From: Gemmatimonadota bacterium
Lineage (GTDB): Bacteria > Gemmatimonadota > Gemmatimonadetes > Longimicrobiales > Longimicrobiaceae
Assembly: GCA_019348265.1 (NCBI GenBank)
Contig: JAHWJV010000020.1
Location: 1 to 17,890, forward strand
Direction: 5' to 3'
DNA length: 17,890 nucleotides
In this document: in pieces, positions 1 through 7,754 of the stretch
How positions within the stretch are numbered: position 1 is the first letter of the stretch
Layout of the letters: each line of letters starts with the position of its first letter
The notes under the pieces: generated by a model
Databases searched by the model: none
Told to the model about the DNA's origin: nothing
The model's input: only the letters and a program-made list of their open reading frames with translations
Made by a program: the position numbers and the translations under genes

Positions 1-724
1 GAGGATCGCGCTCCACGAGCGAGGAGATCGCGTGCAGCGTATTGAAGAGGAAGTGCGGGTTCAGCTGCATGCGGAGCGTCTCGATTCGCGCGTCGGAGAG
101 CTGCGCCTGAAGCTGAGCCGCCTGCGCGTGAAGGCGAGCGGCCTCCACCAATCGAAGCTGGTATCGGATGAAGTACTCGCGGGTGAACCCAACCGCGAGG
201 ACGCCCCCGTAGGTCACCAGATCGTTCAGGAACCACGGACTGCGCAGGATTCCTCGAAGCGACCAACCCAGGTCCACACTCCAGAGCGGCGGGAAGCTCA
301 GGACCCGCACCCAGAGGCCTCCGCGTACGAACGTCATCCCCGTCACGATCACCGCTCCCGCGCCCAGGAAGAGAAGGACGTTGAACATCCTGCTCGACCG
401 CTCCACGCCGAAGCGCCAGGCGAGCCAGAATATGAGGGGGGTAAGCGCGGCCCACAGGTAGGAGTTGAGCACCCAGAACAACGCCTCGTAGACCTCGGAT
501 CCTGGGCGGCGGCGCCCGTCGTAGCCAACGAGGCGATTCGCGATGTTGAGCACCGCGAATACCGTCCAGAACCCCACGATCGCGAGTACCTCGTGCCAGC
601 CGAGACGCCACCGTTCGGCATCCGCCTCCGAAGCATTTCGCGCCAGCCCGGATCTCTGTGCGATGCGCGTCACGAGCGATCTTTTTCCAAGGGTTTCTAG
701 CCGCGGGGGGCCGTGAACCCCCAC
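1..724 (-). CDS. LytS/YehU-type sensor histidine kinase (3' end outside window)
   Basis: Membrane sensor kinase of the His_kinase (PF06580) type; such kinases usually phosphorylate a LytTR-type response regulator. Reading the minus strand from 724 gives four hydrophobic segments at about residues 43-67, 83-103, 113-135 and 163-183. A charged, coiled-coil-like linker leads into LRMQLNPHFLFNTLHAISSL, with the putative phospho-acceptor His at about residue 224. The reading frame leaves the window at position 1, so the rest of the dimerisation region and the HATPase domain are missing here. There is no early ATG. GTG 724 is preferred because AAGGGAG lies 5 bases upstream of it; GTG 673 is the alternative. 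It is divergent from the permease at 1087. A partner response regulator would be expected to the left, outside the window. The family is clear; the start is not. Confidence 0.87.
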   Translation of the reverse strand, partial: MGVHGPPRLETLGKRSLVTRIAQRSGLARNASEADAERWRLGWHEVLAIVGFWTVFAVLNIANRLVGYDGRRRPGSEVYEALFWVLNSYLWAALTPLIFWLAWRFGVERSSRMFNVLLFLGAGAVIVTGMTFVRGGLWVRVLSFPPLWSVDLGWSLRGILRSPWFLNDLVTYGGVLAVGFTREYFIRYQLRLVEAARLHAQAAQLQAQLSDARIETLRMQLNPHFLFNTLHAISSLVERDP

Positions 725-1086
725 CGGAGCTCCCTTCACGTCGTCGAAGGATAGCAGGGATGCGGCCCGCCTGTCACCCCGCTTTCACGGACTGCATCTG
801 CCACCACACCAACTGCACCTGCGGAGTCTCCAGCGGGTGGCGTGGTGCGCGATCATGCCGCTGCCGTGCTGCGGAATCCGGGGTTGCTCCCGATCGCCTA
901 CCCTGGCGACTCGCTGCCGCTTCGTGTCACCGAAAGCGCAGTTGAGAACACCGTGGTGCCACTCGTGAGGCGCCCCCTGACACAGCGCTTCGATCGCCGG
1001 TATCCTCGTCACCACGACCGGCACCGGCGAGCCGGCAAGGCCGGCCGTAATCCGCGTCGGTGAGGCCAACCTTCAATGGTAGACAC
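725..1086. other. Divergent intergenic region, no gene recognised
   Basis: This 362-base gap separates the leftward histidine kinase from the rightward permease, so it should hold both promoters. I could not pick convincing -35/-10 pairs. Short open frames on both strands show no recognisable protein. A small inverted repeat, GCCGG-CAAGG-CCGGC, lies near 1030-1045, just ahead of the permease. It has no T-run and its role is unknown. Confidence 0.5.
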
Positions 1087-3597
1087 ATGAGATCGTGGCT
1101 CGAGTCGCTCATGACCGACGTGCGTTACGCGCTGCGCTCGCTCCGAGGGAGCCCCGGCTTCGCGGTGGTGGCGATCCTCTCCCTCGGGCTCGCCATCGGG
1201 GCGAACACGGCGATCTTCAGCCTCATCGACGCGGTGATGCTGCGCTCGCTGCCGGTGACACGTCCTGAGGAGCTGGTCCGGGTAACGACACCCGCTCGCT
1301 CCGGTAGCCTGGGTGAGGGGAGCGACATCTTCACCAACCCGCTCTGGGAGGCGCTGCGGGACCACCAGGACGTCTTCTCGGACGCGTTCGCCACCGCGGA
1401 CCAGCGTTTCGACCTCGGCGCGGGGGGCCAGTCGCGCCCGGTCTCGGGGGCGTGGGTCAGCGGGGGCTACTTTTCTACGCTGGGCGTGGGTCCCGCCGCC
1501 GGCCGACTGCTGGCGCCGGCTGATGACTACCGGGGATGTCCGCCGGTGGCGGTGGTCGGCCATGACTTCTGGCGCATCGCCTACGCGGGTCGTCCGGAGG
1601 TCGTCGGGAGGACGGTCTCGCTGAACGGTCAACCCTTCGAGATCGTCGGCGTGGCCGCCGCGGGCTTCTCCGGGGTGCAGGTTGGGCGCGCGACCGAGGT
1701 GTACGTTCCACTCTGTACCATGCCGATCGTCCAGGGCGGAGACGATTGGCTGGATGAGCGCAGCACGTGGTTCCTCTACGTCTTCGGACGGCGGCGACCG
1801 GGCACGACGACGGAGGACGCCGGTCGGCGGCTCGCGGCGCTGGCACCGGCCATCTTCGGCGCCACGATACCCGAGGACCTGCCCACGGAGGCGAAGGAGG
1901 ATTACCGGCGGACCACGCTCACCGCGGTGCCGGCGGCGAACGGGTACTCCGGTGTGAGCCAGTACCACGACGCGCTGGTGGCGCTGATGGCGGCGGTCGG
2001 GCTGGTACTGCTCATCGGCTGCGCCAACGTGGCCAACCTGCTCCTGGCCCGCGCCTCCAGCCGGCGCCACGAGGTGGCCGTCCGGCTCGCCATCGGCGCG
2101 CGCCCGGGACGCCTGGTGAGGCAGCTACTCACGGAGAGCTTGCTCCTCTCGCTCCTCGGGGCGGCGGTGGGGCTCCTCCTGGCCGGTGCGGCCACGCGGC
2201 TGCTGATGCGCTACGTGGCCATCCGCGGGCAGGGTGGGGAGCCGGTGTGGCTGGACCTCTCCATCAACGGCCGCGTCCTCGCCTTTACCCTGCTCGTCGC
2301 CACCGCGACGGCGATCCTCTTCGGTCTGGTGCCGGCGTGGCGCTCCGCCCGAGGGGACCCCCGGGCCGCGATGAAGGCCAACGAGCGCAGCATCGTCGAG
2401 GGCCACTCCCGCTTCGGTATCGGCAAGGCCCTGGTCGTCGGGCAGATCGCGCTCTCGCTCGTCCTGGTGGTGGGCGCCGGCCTGCTGCTGGGTACCTTCC
2501 GCCGCCTCGCCACCCTTGATCCCGGCTTCGAGCCCCGGGGTGTGCTCCTCGTCTCCGTGGACATGAGCAACGCCGGCATGCCGGAGGAGGAGATTCCCCG
2601 CGTAAAGCGGGAGGTCCTCGAACGCCTCCGCGCCACGCCGGGCGTGGAGTCGGCCAGCGCGTCCGTGTTCACTCCGCTCAGCGGCGGCGGGTGGAACGGC
2701 GACGTCCATGTCGACGGCTTCACCCCCAGCGGGCCGCGCGACGCGGAGGTCTTCTTCAACGGGGTGACCGACGGCTTCTTCTCTACACTGGGCGCCTCGC
2801 TACTCGCCGGCCGCGAGTTCGACGCGGGCGACGTGGCGGAATCCCAGCCGGTCGCGATCGTGAATGAGGCGTTCGTAAGGAAGTTCTTCCACGGTACCAA
2901 TCCGGTCGGGCAGCGGGTGACCATCAAGGGGTTGAACGTGGACGCCAACGAGTCACTGCAGGTCGTGGGGGTGGTGCGGGACACCCCGTACCGCTCGATG
3001 CGGGATAAGGGAGAGCCGCTGGTCTTCAGGCCACTCAGCCAGCTGGGTGGCCCCGGTCGGCCTTCACTCGAGCTGGAGCTGCGCGGCCGCGGCGCGGGGA
3101 GCTCGCTCATCCGGACGGTCACCGGGGCCGTGGGGGAGGTGAACGGGAGCTTCTCCATCAGCTACAGGACCCTCGAGGCGCAGTTGGACGCCTCGCTCGC
3201 CCGCGAGCGCCTGCTCGCCACGCTCTCCGGCCTCTTCGGTGGGCTCGCACTGCTCCTCGCGGTCGTCGGCCTCTACGGCACGATGGCCTACTCGGTGGCG
3301 CGCCGCCGAAACGAGATCGGGATCCGCATCGCCCTCGGCGCCGCACGTATGCGGGTGATGCGCCTGGTGTTGGGCGAGGCCGGGTGGCTGGTCGGGGCGG
3401 GTCTACTGCTGGGCGGAGCGGTTGCGCTCGCGACGACGCGCTGGGTCGCGCCCTTCCTCTTCGGCCTCGCTCCCTCCGATCCGACGACGTGGGCGATCTC
3501 GGCGCTCGCTCTCGCGGCAGTCTCGATGACGGCCTGCGCCGTCCCCGCCTGGCGCGCCGCGCGCCTGGACGCGAACGCGGTGCTCCGGGCGGAGTGA
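1087..3597 (+). CDS. ABC transporter permease, duplicated MacB/FtsX (ADOP) type
   Basis: Inner-membrane permease of the MacB_PCD-FtsX-MacB_PCD-FtsX arrangement, known as acidobacterial duplicated orphan permeases. From ATG 1087 it is 836 residues, the usual size. The N-terminus (DVRYALRSLRGSPGF, then a transmembrane segment with IGANTAIFS) is the family signature. The first FtsX domain starts near residue 296 (LIGCANVANLLLARA, then RRHEVAVRLAIGA). The second half begins with a membrane segment near 446. The final FtsX domain runs from about 709 (VARRRNEIGIRIALGA) to the end. An in-frame GTG at 1060 would add nine residues, but the family normally begins close to MRSWLESL. No ATPase gene is adjacent, as is typical of these orphans, so the partner must lie elsewhere. 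The substrate cannot be told from sequence; efflux of peptides, lipids or small molecules is possible. Confidence 0.93.
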   Translation: MRSWLESLMTDVRYALRSLRGSPGFAVVAILSLGLAIGANTAIFSLIDAVMLRSLPVTRPEELVRVTTPARSGSLGEGSDIFTNPLWEALRDHQDVFSDAFATADQRFDLGAGGQSRPVSGAWVSGGYFSTLGVGPAAGRLLAPADDYRGCPPVAVVGHDFWRIAYAGRPEVVGRTVSLNGQPFEIVGVAAAGFSGVQVGRATEVYVPLCTMPIVQGGDDWLDERSTWFLYVFGRRRPGTTTEDAGRRLAALAPAIFGATIPEDLPTEAKEDYRRTTLTAVPAANGYSGVSQYHDALVALMAAVGLVLLIGCANVANLLLARASSRRHEVAVRLAIGARPGRLVRQLLTESLLLSLLGAAVGLLLAGAATRLLMRYVAIRGQGGEPVWLDLSINGRVLAFTLLVATATAILFGLVPAWRSARGDPRAAMKANERSIVEGHSRFGIGKALVVGQIALSLVLVVGAGLLLGTFRRLATLDPGFEPRGVLLVSVDMSNAGMPEEEIPRVKREVLERLRATPGVESASASVFTPLSGGGWNGDVHVDGFTPSGPRDAEVFFNGVTDGFFSTLGASLLAGREFDAGDVAESQPVAIVNEAFVRKFFHGTNPVGQRVTIKGLNVDANESLQVVGVVRDTPYRSMRDKGEPLVFRPLSQLGGPGRPSLELELRGRGAGSSLIRTVTGAVGEVNGSFSISYRTLEAQLDASLARERLLATLSGLFGGLALLLAVVGLYGTMAYSVARRRNEIGIRIALGAARMRVMRLVLGEAGWLVGAGLLLGGAVALATTRWVAPFLFGLAPSDPTTWAISALALAAVSMTACAVPAWRAARLDANAVLRAE

Positions 3598-3604
3598 TCG
3601 CCGA

Positions 3605-3621
3605 CCCCGCGCCAGTCGGGG
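3605..3621 (+). terminator. Weak stem-loop after the permease stop codon
   Basis: CCCCG (3605-3609) and CGGGG (3617-3621) can pair around a 7-base loop, starting 8 bases after the permease stop. There is no T-run, so it is at best a weak or Rho-assisted end. In sequence this GC-rich such stems also occur by chance. Confidence 0.2.
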
Positions 3622-3852
3622 CGGCTACAGCGTCCGTCGACGCCTGACGAGGCCCTCTGGCCCGCCCAACGATCAACACAGCAACCTTCCATGATACCAG
3701 CCGGAGCACATCGTCGGCAGATCGGAAACCGCATACGTGCTGACAACACCACGCTGCCTGGACTGGATGCGATGACCTACATCGAACCAGCACGACTGAC
3801 CGCTGGTAGCCTTCGGGTACCACTCGTTGGCGTCCCCATCCGTGACGGCCGC

Positions 3853-4518
3853 ATGACCGGTCGACGCCGGATTCCCAGGACCCTCGTCGCCGGTCTGCTA
3901 CTGGTTATCGCGGCGTTCGCCGGAGCCCGTGTCTACCAGTTGCTGGCGTCCTCGTCCTCGACGGCCGCGTCACCCATCGATGTCCCTGGCAGTGAGCGTG
4001 GTGCGCTCGCCGCTGGTGGTGAGCCCCGTGGTGCGCTTCTGCCTCGCAGTCAGCGCCGTGGTGCGCCTGCCGAGGCTGACGGTGCGGTCCCCAACGGCAC
4101 GACGGTCTTCCACGATGAGATTCCAGGTGTAGCCAACCTGGATCCATCTCTCCTCCGTGCCCTGCGCCGAGCCGCAACTGATGCCGCGGGCCACGGGGTC
4201 GAGTTCTTCGTCAACAGTGGCTGGCGTTCGCCGGAGTATCAGGAGCACCTATTCCGGGAGGCGGTCTCGAAGTACGGCTCGGAAAGGGAAGCTGCTCGAT
4301 GGGTGGCGACCCCCAGCACGTCCGCTCACGTGTCGGGGGACGCGGTCGACGTTGGCTTCGCTGCCACGGCGTGGCTTTCCAAACACGGCGCCGAGTACGG
4401 ACTATGCCAGATCTACCGCAATGAACTCTGGCACTACGAGTTACGCCGCGAAGCCGTCGATCAGGGCTGCCCTCCCATGTACGACGACCCCACGCAGGAT
4501 CCGAGAATGCAGCAATGA
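3853..4518 (+). CDS. M15B family (VanY-like) D-alanyl-D-alanine carboxypeptidase, membrane-anchored
   Basis: Predicted zinc peptidase that trims D-Ala from peptidoglycan stem peptides outside the membrane. From ATG 3853 it is 221 residues. RRRIPR is followed by a single hydrophobic helix (about residues 9-30), then a low-complexity linker, then the catalytic domain. Visible zinc ligands are H159 and D166 in SAHVSGDAVDVG and H194 in ELWHYE, with E196 following. SGWRSPEYQEHLFREAV is also typical of the family. The frame is open back to ATG 3691, with another ATG at 3772. I chose 3853 because it places the signal anchor directly after a basic N-terminus, though its ribosome site is weak. From memory, the GVANLDP core and the DPTQDPRMQQ C-terminus closely resemble actinobacterial (Streptomyces-type) proteins, which suggests horizontal transfer. 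The linker carries a 30-base tandem periodicity. Confidence 0.88.
   Translation: MTGRRRIPRTLVAGLLLVIAAFAGARVYQLLASSSSTAASPIDVPGSERGALAAGGEPRGALLPRSQRRGAPAEADGAVPNGTTVFHDEIPGVANLDPSLLRALRRAATDAAGHGVEFFVNSGWRSPEYQEHLFREAVSKYGSEREAARWVATPSTSAHVSGDAVDVGFAATAWLSKHGAEYGLCQIYRNELWHYELRREAVDQGCPPMYDDPTQDPRMQQ
3997..4066 (+). repeat. Three CGTGGTGCGC copies at exact 30-base spacing
   Basis: CGTGGTGCGC occurs at 3997-4006, 4027-4036 and 4057-4066, each 30 bases after the last. In the protein this gives a ten-residue period (RGAL..., RGAL..., RGAP...) in the linker between membrane anchor and catalytic domain of the M15 peptidase. It looks like a degenerate in-frame tandem repeat that sets linker length. 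Confidence 0.6.
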
Positions 4519-4907
4519 CGAGTCGTTCCCGGATCATGGCAGCGGTTTATGCAAACGGGTACGGGCACGGGGTTCCGCAACTGTGATTTCGCCCAGCCGT
4601 ATCATCCAGGCAGGCACTTCCGACGAATCGTGCGCGCTGTTATCCCGCAATCCGTCTACGAACACGTCGCTTGCCAATCACCAGCCGTCCGCCGATATGC
4701 CGCCTATCCGCCTGACATGGGTTGCAGCCGATGCGCGGGGTGGGCATCTTCTCATCGAAGGATCAAGAGTGGCCGCGCACGCCTGAACCGTCTCCTTTCA
4801 GGCTTCACTCACGACCCCGGGAGGATCTATGTCCTTTGCGGGGGCCTTCGGGCAGAGATGGTTTAGTGCTTCAGGTTCGGTGCGCCCGCCGGCCTGGAGC
4901 TCTACGG
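4519..4907. other. Intergenic region, no convincing gene
   Basis: This 389-base stretch lies between the end of the M15 peptidase gene and the 3' end of the minus-strand 85-codon gene. Short plus-strand frames are open but have no recognisable product. One frame starts at ATG 4829 with GGGAGG upstream. It would run to 5269 across the whole minus-strand gene and has a low-complexity Pro/Arg-rich product, so I do not call it. The region contains a perfect 7-base inverted repeat at 4781-4803. Confidence 0.5.
4781..4803. terminator. Perfect inverted repeat, possible bidirectional terminator
   Basis: GCCTGAA (4781-4787) and TTCAGGC (4797-4803) are exact reverse complements around a 9-base loop. 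The repeat lies between the convergent ends of the M15 peptidase gene (stop at 4518) and the minus-strand small gene (stop at 4908). No clear T-run follows on either strand, so a terminator role is only inferred from position. Confidence 0.3.
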
Positions 4908-5165
4908 TCAGGCGGGAACCGCCCGTGCCAATGCGCCATCCAGGTAAATCGCCTCGAAGCCCGAGGCCCAGTACTCCAGGTCGCCCCGCTTCGGCTGCGT
5001 CGTTTCACGGTCGGTGCGCAGACTCGCTCCACCACGCTCGGGCTCGAAGACGAGCCAGCCGTTCCAAGTACCCGCTTCGGTTTGCATTCCATATGCATGC
5101 ACCGTGTACACCACTCCGTCCTGACCTACTACTTGATCGGTGTAGGTATGGATTCTTTCCGTCAT
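4908..5165 (-). CDS. Small conserved protein of unknown function (85 aa)
   Basis: An 85-residue soluble protein starting MTERIHTYTDQVVGQDG and ending YLDGALARAVPA. I recognise the pattern (TYTD near the start, a YGxxxxxGxWxGWLxFxP core, RETTQ, LEYWASG, YLxGALARA) from uncharacterised short bacterial proteins, but I know no assigned function. It has no signal peptide, membrane segment or metal-binding cluster. The start at ATG 5165 is well supported by GGAGGGAG a few bases upstream, although the frame stays open to 5396. It is divergent from the DUF72 gene, with 178 bases between the two starts, which may hold paired promoters. The gene family is plausible from sequence pattern alone; the function is unknown. 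Confidence 0.75.
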   Translation of the reverse strand: MTERIHTYTDQVVGQDGVVYTVHAYGMQTEAGTWNGWLVFEPERGGASLRTDRETTQPKRGDLEYWASGFEAIYLDGALARAVPA

Positions 5166-5343
5166 TGCTCCCTCCGCAGTTGCGTATGCGTCTTGATGTC
5201 GGCGCGGCACGAAGCATACCCCAGCTCCGGCGGGCTGACAGGGGTCGCACGAGGCCTCCCTCTCCATAGGACTCCAACTATTCTGAGAGTGAACCCCGGC
5301 CGCTCGAGTCGACCCGGCGTCCGCTTCTAAACCCCGACTGGAC

Positions 5344-6051
5344 ATGGACCTCTCGATCGGTACCAGCGGCTTTGCATACAAGGAGTGGAATGGCACCTTC
5401 TATCCGGAGGGGCTGTCCTCCTCCGGGATGTTGCGCTACTACGCGGAGCACTTCCGTGCCGTTGAAATCAATAGCACCTTCTTCCGAATGCCGACGGAAT
5501 CGGTACTGCGGGAGTGGGCTGACGATGTGCCGGACGGGTTCAGGTTCGCTCTCAAAGCCCCGCAACTCATCACGCACCGAAAGCGCCTTAACGAGGTGGC
5601 TGAGCCGGTCACGCAGCTATTCCGAGTTGCCGCTGCGCTCGAAGCGCGCCTGGGTCCCGTCCTCTTCCAGCTTCCGCCCAACTTCAAAAAGAATCTGACC
5701 CGTCTCGAGACCTTCCTCGAGCTCGTGCCGAAGGACGCCAGGGTCGCGATCGAGTTCCGCCATCCGTCATGGTTCGAGGAGGACGTCCTGGACGCACTCC
5801 GCGGTCGCGCGGCAGCGCTATGCGTCGCACATGGTGAGGATGTAGACACTCCACCGGTCGCGACTGCGGACTGGGGCTATCTGCGACTGCGTCAGGTCAC
5901 CTATACCGAGGCGGAGCTCCAGGAGTGGCAGAGTTTCGTTCGCGGACAGGGCTGGTCCGAGGTCCACGTCTTCTTCAAGCACGAAGACACCGGCACGGGA
6001 CCGACACTCGCGCGACAGTTCGAAGAGATGTTCGGAAGATCCCCAGGATGA
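5344..6051 (+). CDS. DUF72 family protein (YecE-like)
   Basis: A 235-residue cytoplasmic protein of the DUF72 (PF01904) family, which has a TIM-barrel-like fold and no firmly established reaction. Family signatures are the opening IGTSGFAYKEWNGTFYPEGL, then VEINSTFFRMP, FRFALKAPQLITHRKRL, LGPVLFQLPPNF, and VAIEFRHPSWF. The C-terminus keeps WGYLRLR and HVFFKHEDTG, where many members have a YxYFNND-like ending, so this end is somewhat divergent. The length is normal and the start at ATG 5344 fits the family, though no strong ribosome site precedes it. The stop codon overlaps the ATG of the next gene (ATGA at 6048-6051), indicating translational coupling with the VOC gene. Confidence 0.93.
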   Translation: MDLSIGTSGFAYKEWNGTFYPEGLSSSGMLRYYAEHFRAVEINSTFFRMPTESVLREWADDVPDGFRFALKAPQLITHRKRLNEVAEPVTQLFRVAAALEARLGPVLFQLPPNFKKNLTRLETFLELVPKDARVAIEFRHPSWFEEDVLDALRGRAAALCVAHGEDVDTPPVATADWGYLRLRQVTYTEAELQEWQSFVRGQGWSEVHVFFKHEDTGTGPTLARQFEEMFGRSPG

Positions 6052-6879
6052 AGCCCGATGCCGCCCTCATCCCACGCCTACCGATGACCAAGCCCATGAG
6101 CCAATCGCTTGTCCCGAGCCCGGGCGCCGTCCTCAGCGCCGACATCGCGGTTCCCGAGCACGACCGGGAGAGACGCTTCTACTCACGCGTGCTCAGCACA
6201 GGTGAGAAGCCGCTGTGGCGCGAGGAGGATCTCATGAACAGCTCCGGCATCCCGATCATCGGCCTGGGCAGGCGGACGGAGCAATATGCTCAACTCCCGC
6301 TTCAATGGATGCCTCACATCCAGGGGCCGATGTGGCGACAAGCGTCCAACGTGCAGTCGATCTGGGCGGAGCGTCCTGATGCATTCCACCGACAATGTTG
6401 GAAAGAGCCAGTGGGCAGTGCTGGGCGATCCGAACGGCGCGGCGTTCGGGATCATCCCGATCGTTCCTGTGGAGGCGATCCCTCCAGGCGCCCCAGCCGG
6501 ATCGCCGCCGCCGGGTACGAGCATGGGTCGCATGACGGTCTCCAACGCCTCCGCGACCTGCGACTTCTATCGGCAGGTCGTCGGGTGGGCGGTGCAGAAC
6601 GTGGAGATGGAGGACGGGGGCGAGCGTTACGTGGACTACAACATGCTCGCCGGTGATGGGAGCCCGGCCGCCGGGGTCTGCCACGCGCGCGGCGTGAACG
6701 TGAATCTGCCACCAGTCTGGATGATCTACCTGCCAGTCGGCGACCTCGCCGAAAGCCTTCGCCGGGTGGAGGAGGAAGGGGGCAGAGTCGTCAAGGCGCT
6801 GCAGGGGAAGGGTGGGGAATACGTTTATGGGGCCGTTCAGGATCCGGTTGGGGTTTCTCTGGCGCTGGTACCAGGTTGA
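6048..6879 (+). pseudogene. Two-domain VOC (glyoxalase-fold) protein, broken by two frameshifts
   Basis: The region encodes one two-module VOC protein in three successive frames. From ATG 6048 (overlapping the DUF72 stop) the first frame gives DIAVPEHDRERRFYSRVL, IIGLGRRT and QLPLQWMPHIQ, up to about 6323. The expected continuation, ADVATSVQRAVDLGG, is in the next frame (6326 to about 6370), which soon meets TGA at 6377. After that the third frame gives VLMHSTDNVGKSQWAVLGDPNGAAFGI and the whole second module (ASATCDFYRQVVGW, YNMLAGDG, PPVWMIYLPVGDLAESLRRVEEEGG) to the stop at 6879. Both breaks are of the same sign and are explained by one missing base each, near 6321-6329 and 6364-6377. Alternative starts are ATG 6084 and 6096. 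The gene could be a recent pseudogene or a sequencing/assembly error. The second module is well preserved, which favours a recent event or an artefact. Confidence 0.8.
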
Positions 6880-7024
6880 GCGGTGAGCATCCCCGCCCCC
6901 GCACGCCTGCACCGGCTGCACGGCGACGTGGAACCGGGGGCCCGTTCATGTTCGGGTTCATAGGGGAGTGCGCCGCTGAACCTCTCCGCTAGGACTCCTG
7001 GACAACCCATGAGGAGGTCATCAC

Positions 7025-7402
7025 ATGAGCACGGTGGGCCTACGCTACATCATCGACGACGTCCCGGCTGCGATGCGTTTCTATACGACGCTTCTCGGCT
7101 TCACTCTGGAGCGGGATGCGTCGCCGGCCTTCGTATCGGTGGTCCGGGATGGGGTGCGCCTCCTGCTCAGCGGTGAAGGGAGCTCGGGAAAGCGTTCGTT
7201 ACCGGACGGGACCCAACAGATACCGGGCGGCTGGAACCGCTTGCATCTGGAAGTGACCGATCTCGAGGAAGAGGTTGCACGTCTGCGTGCGGCTGGGGTT
7301 ACCTTCCGAACGAAAATCGTGACCGGGCCCGGAGGCGCCCAGGCCATCCTCGACGACCCATCGGGCAACCCGGTGGAGTTGTTCCAACCGCGGCGCGGCT
7401 GA
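7025..7402 (+). CDS. VOC family protein (glyoxalase/bleomycin-resistance fold)
   Basis: A 125-residue single-module VOC protein with the paired beta-alpha-beta-beta-beta pattern. The first half runs from VGLRYIIDDVPAAMRFYTTLLGF to VRLLLSGEG and the second from WNRLHLEVTDLEEEVARLRAAGV to ILDDPSGNPVELFQP. Family members include glyoxalase I-like enzymes, dioxygenases and drug-binding proteins. Potential metal ligands are the His in LHLEV and the Glu in NPVELFQ, but the substrate cannot be assigned. The start ATG 7025 has GAGGAGG about 8 bases upstream, a strong ribosome site. It lies 145 bases after the broken VOC gene and may be transcribed with it or alone. Confidence 0.92.
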   Translation: MSTVGLRYIIDDVPAAMRFYTTLLGFTLERDASPAFVSVVRDGVRLLLSGEGSSGKRSLPDGTQQIPGGWNRLHLEVTDLEEEVARLRAAGVTFRTKIVTGPGGAQAILDDPSGNPVELFQPRRG

Positions 7403-7485
7403 CCCCTGCGCGCGGCTGACCGCTCGCGTGCATGTCGGCGAGCTGGCGCTTCACCGGATAACGCTCACCGTATCGAGGAAAACCG

Positions 7486-7502
7486 CGCCTCCCCTCGAGG
7501 CG
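7486..7502. terminator. Inverted repeat between the VOC gene and the 39-codon gene
   Basis: CGCCTC (7486-7491) and GAGGCG (7497-7502) pair perfectly around a 5-base loop, 84 bases after the VOC stop codon. No T-run follows. It could be a Rho-independent-like end or chance pairing in GC-rich DNA. Confidence 0.25.
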
Positions 7503-7634
7503 GTCATGGTGGTAACATTCGTCCGAGATCCCGGAGGGAGCCAACCCTAAAGCTCCCCGTTCCGCTTCACTCTGGCCAGACCTCGCCGTTCGAAGCGGTG
7601 CCCGTCACATCCATTCTACTTCAAGGAGACTCTC

Positions 7635-7754
7635 ATGAGCGGACTGATTCGCGCGGGCGCTGCAGGGTACGGAGCCAAGAAGTTGGGCGGTGGCTGCATC
7701 AGCACTGTCCTGATCTTCATCCTGCTGTACTGGCTCCTCGGCTCCGTCCTGTAA
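7635..7754 (+). CDS. Small single-pass membrane protein (39 aa), function unknown
   Basis: A 39-codon ORF starting at ATG 7635 and ending at TAA 7752-7754. It has an ideal AAGGAG site (7623-7628) 6 bases before the start. The product begins MSGLIRAGAAGYGAKKLGGG, a small basic, glycine-rich segment, and continues into one hydrophobic helix, CISTVLIFILLYWLLGSVL, reaching the C-terminus. Positive residues before the helix predict an N-in orientation. I do not recognise a named family. The strong ribosome site, the clean amphipathic-then-hydrophobic layout and the lack of any other gene in the 585 bases between the VOC gene and selO argue that it is real. A regulatory or complex-stabilising role, as for other tiny membrane proteins, is only a guess. 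Confidence 0.72.
   Translation: MSGLIRAGAAGYGAKKLGGGCISTVLIFILLYWLLGSVL

Noticed and set aside
1009..3158. Long minus-strand open frames opposite the ABC permease (about 1009-2070 and 2211-3158)
   Set aside because: They are Arg/Pro/Gly-rich, have no domain pattern, and lie opposite a clearly conserved permease; they are a by-product of high-GC codon usage.
4829..5269. Plus-strand ORF with GGGAGG ahead of ATG 4829
   Set aside because: It overlaps the whole 85-codon minus-strand gene, which has better protein character and its own strong ribosome site; the plus product is Pro/Arg/Ser-rich. The SD-like match is probably chance.
6321..6380. Programmed frameshifting in the VOC gene
   Set aside because: Two shifts of the same sign would be needed within 60 bases, with no heptameric slippery site or following pseudoknot seen; base loss is simpler.
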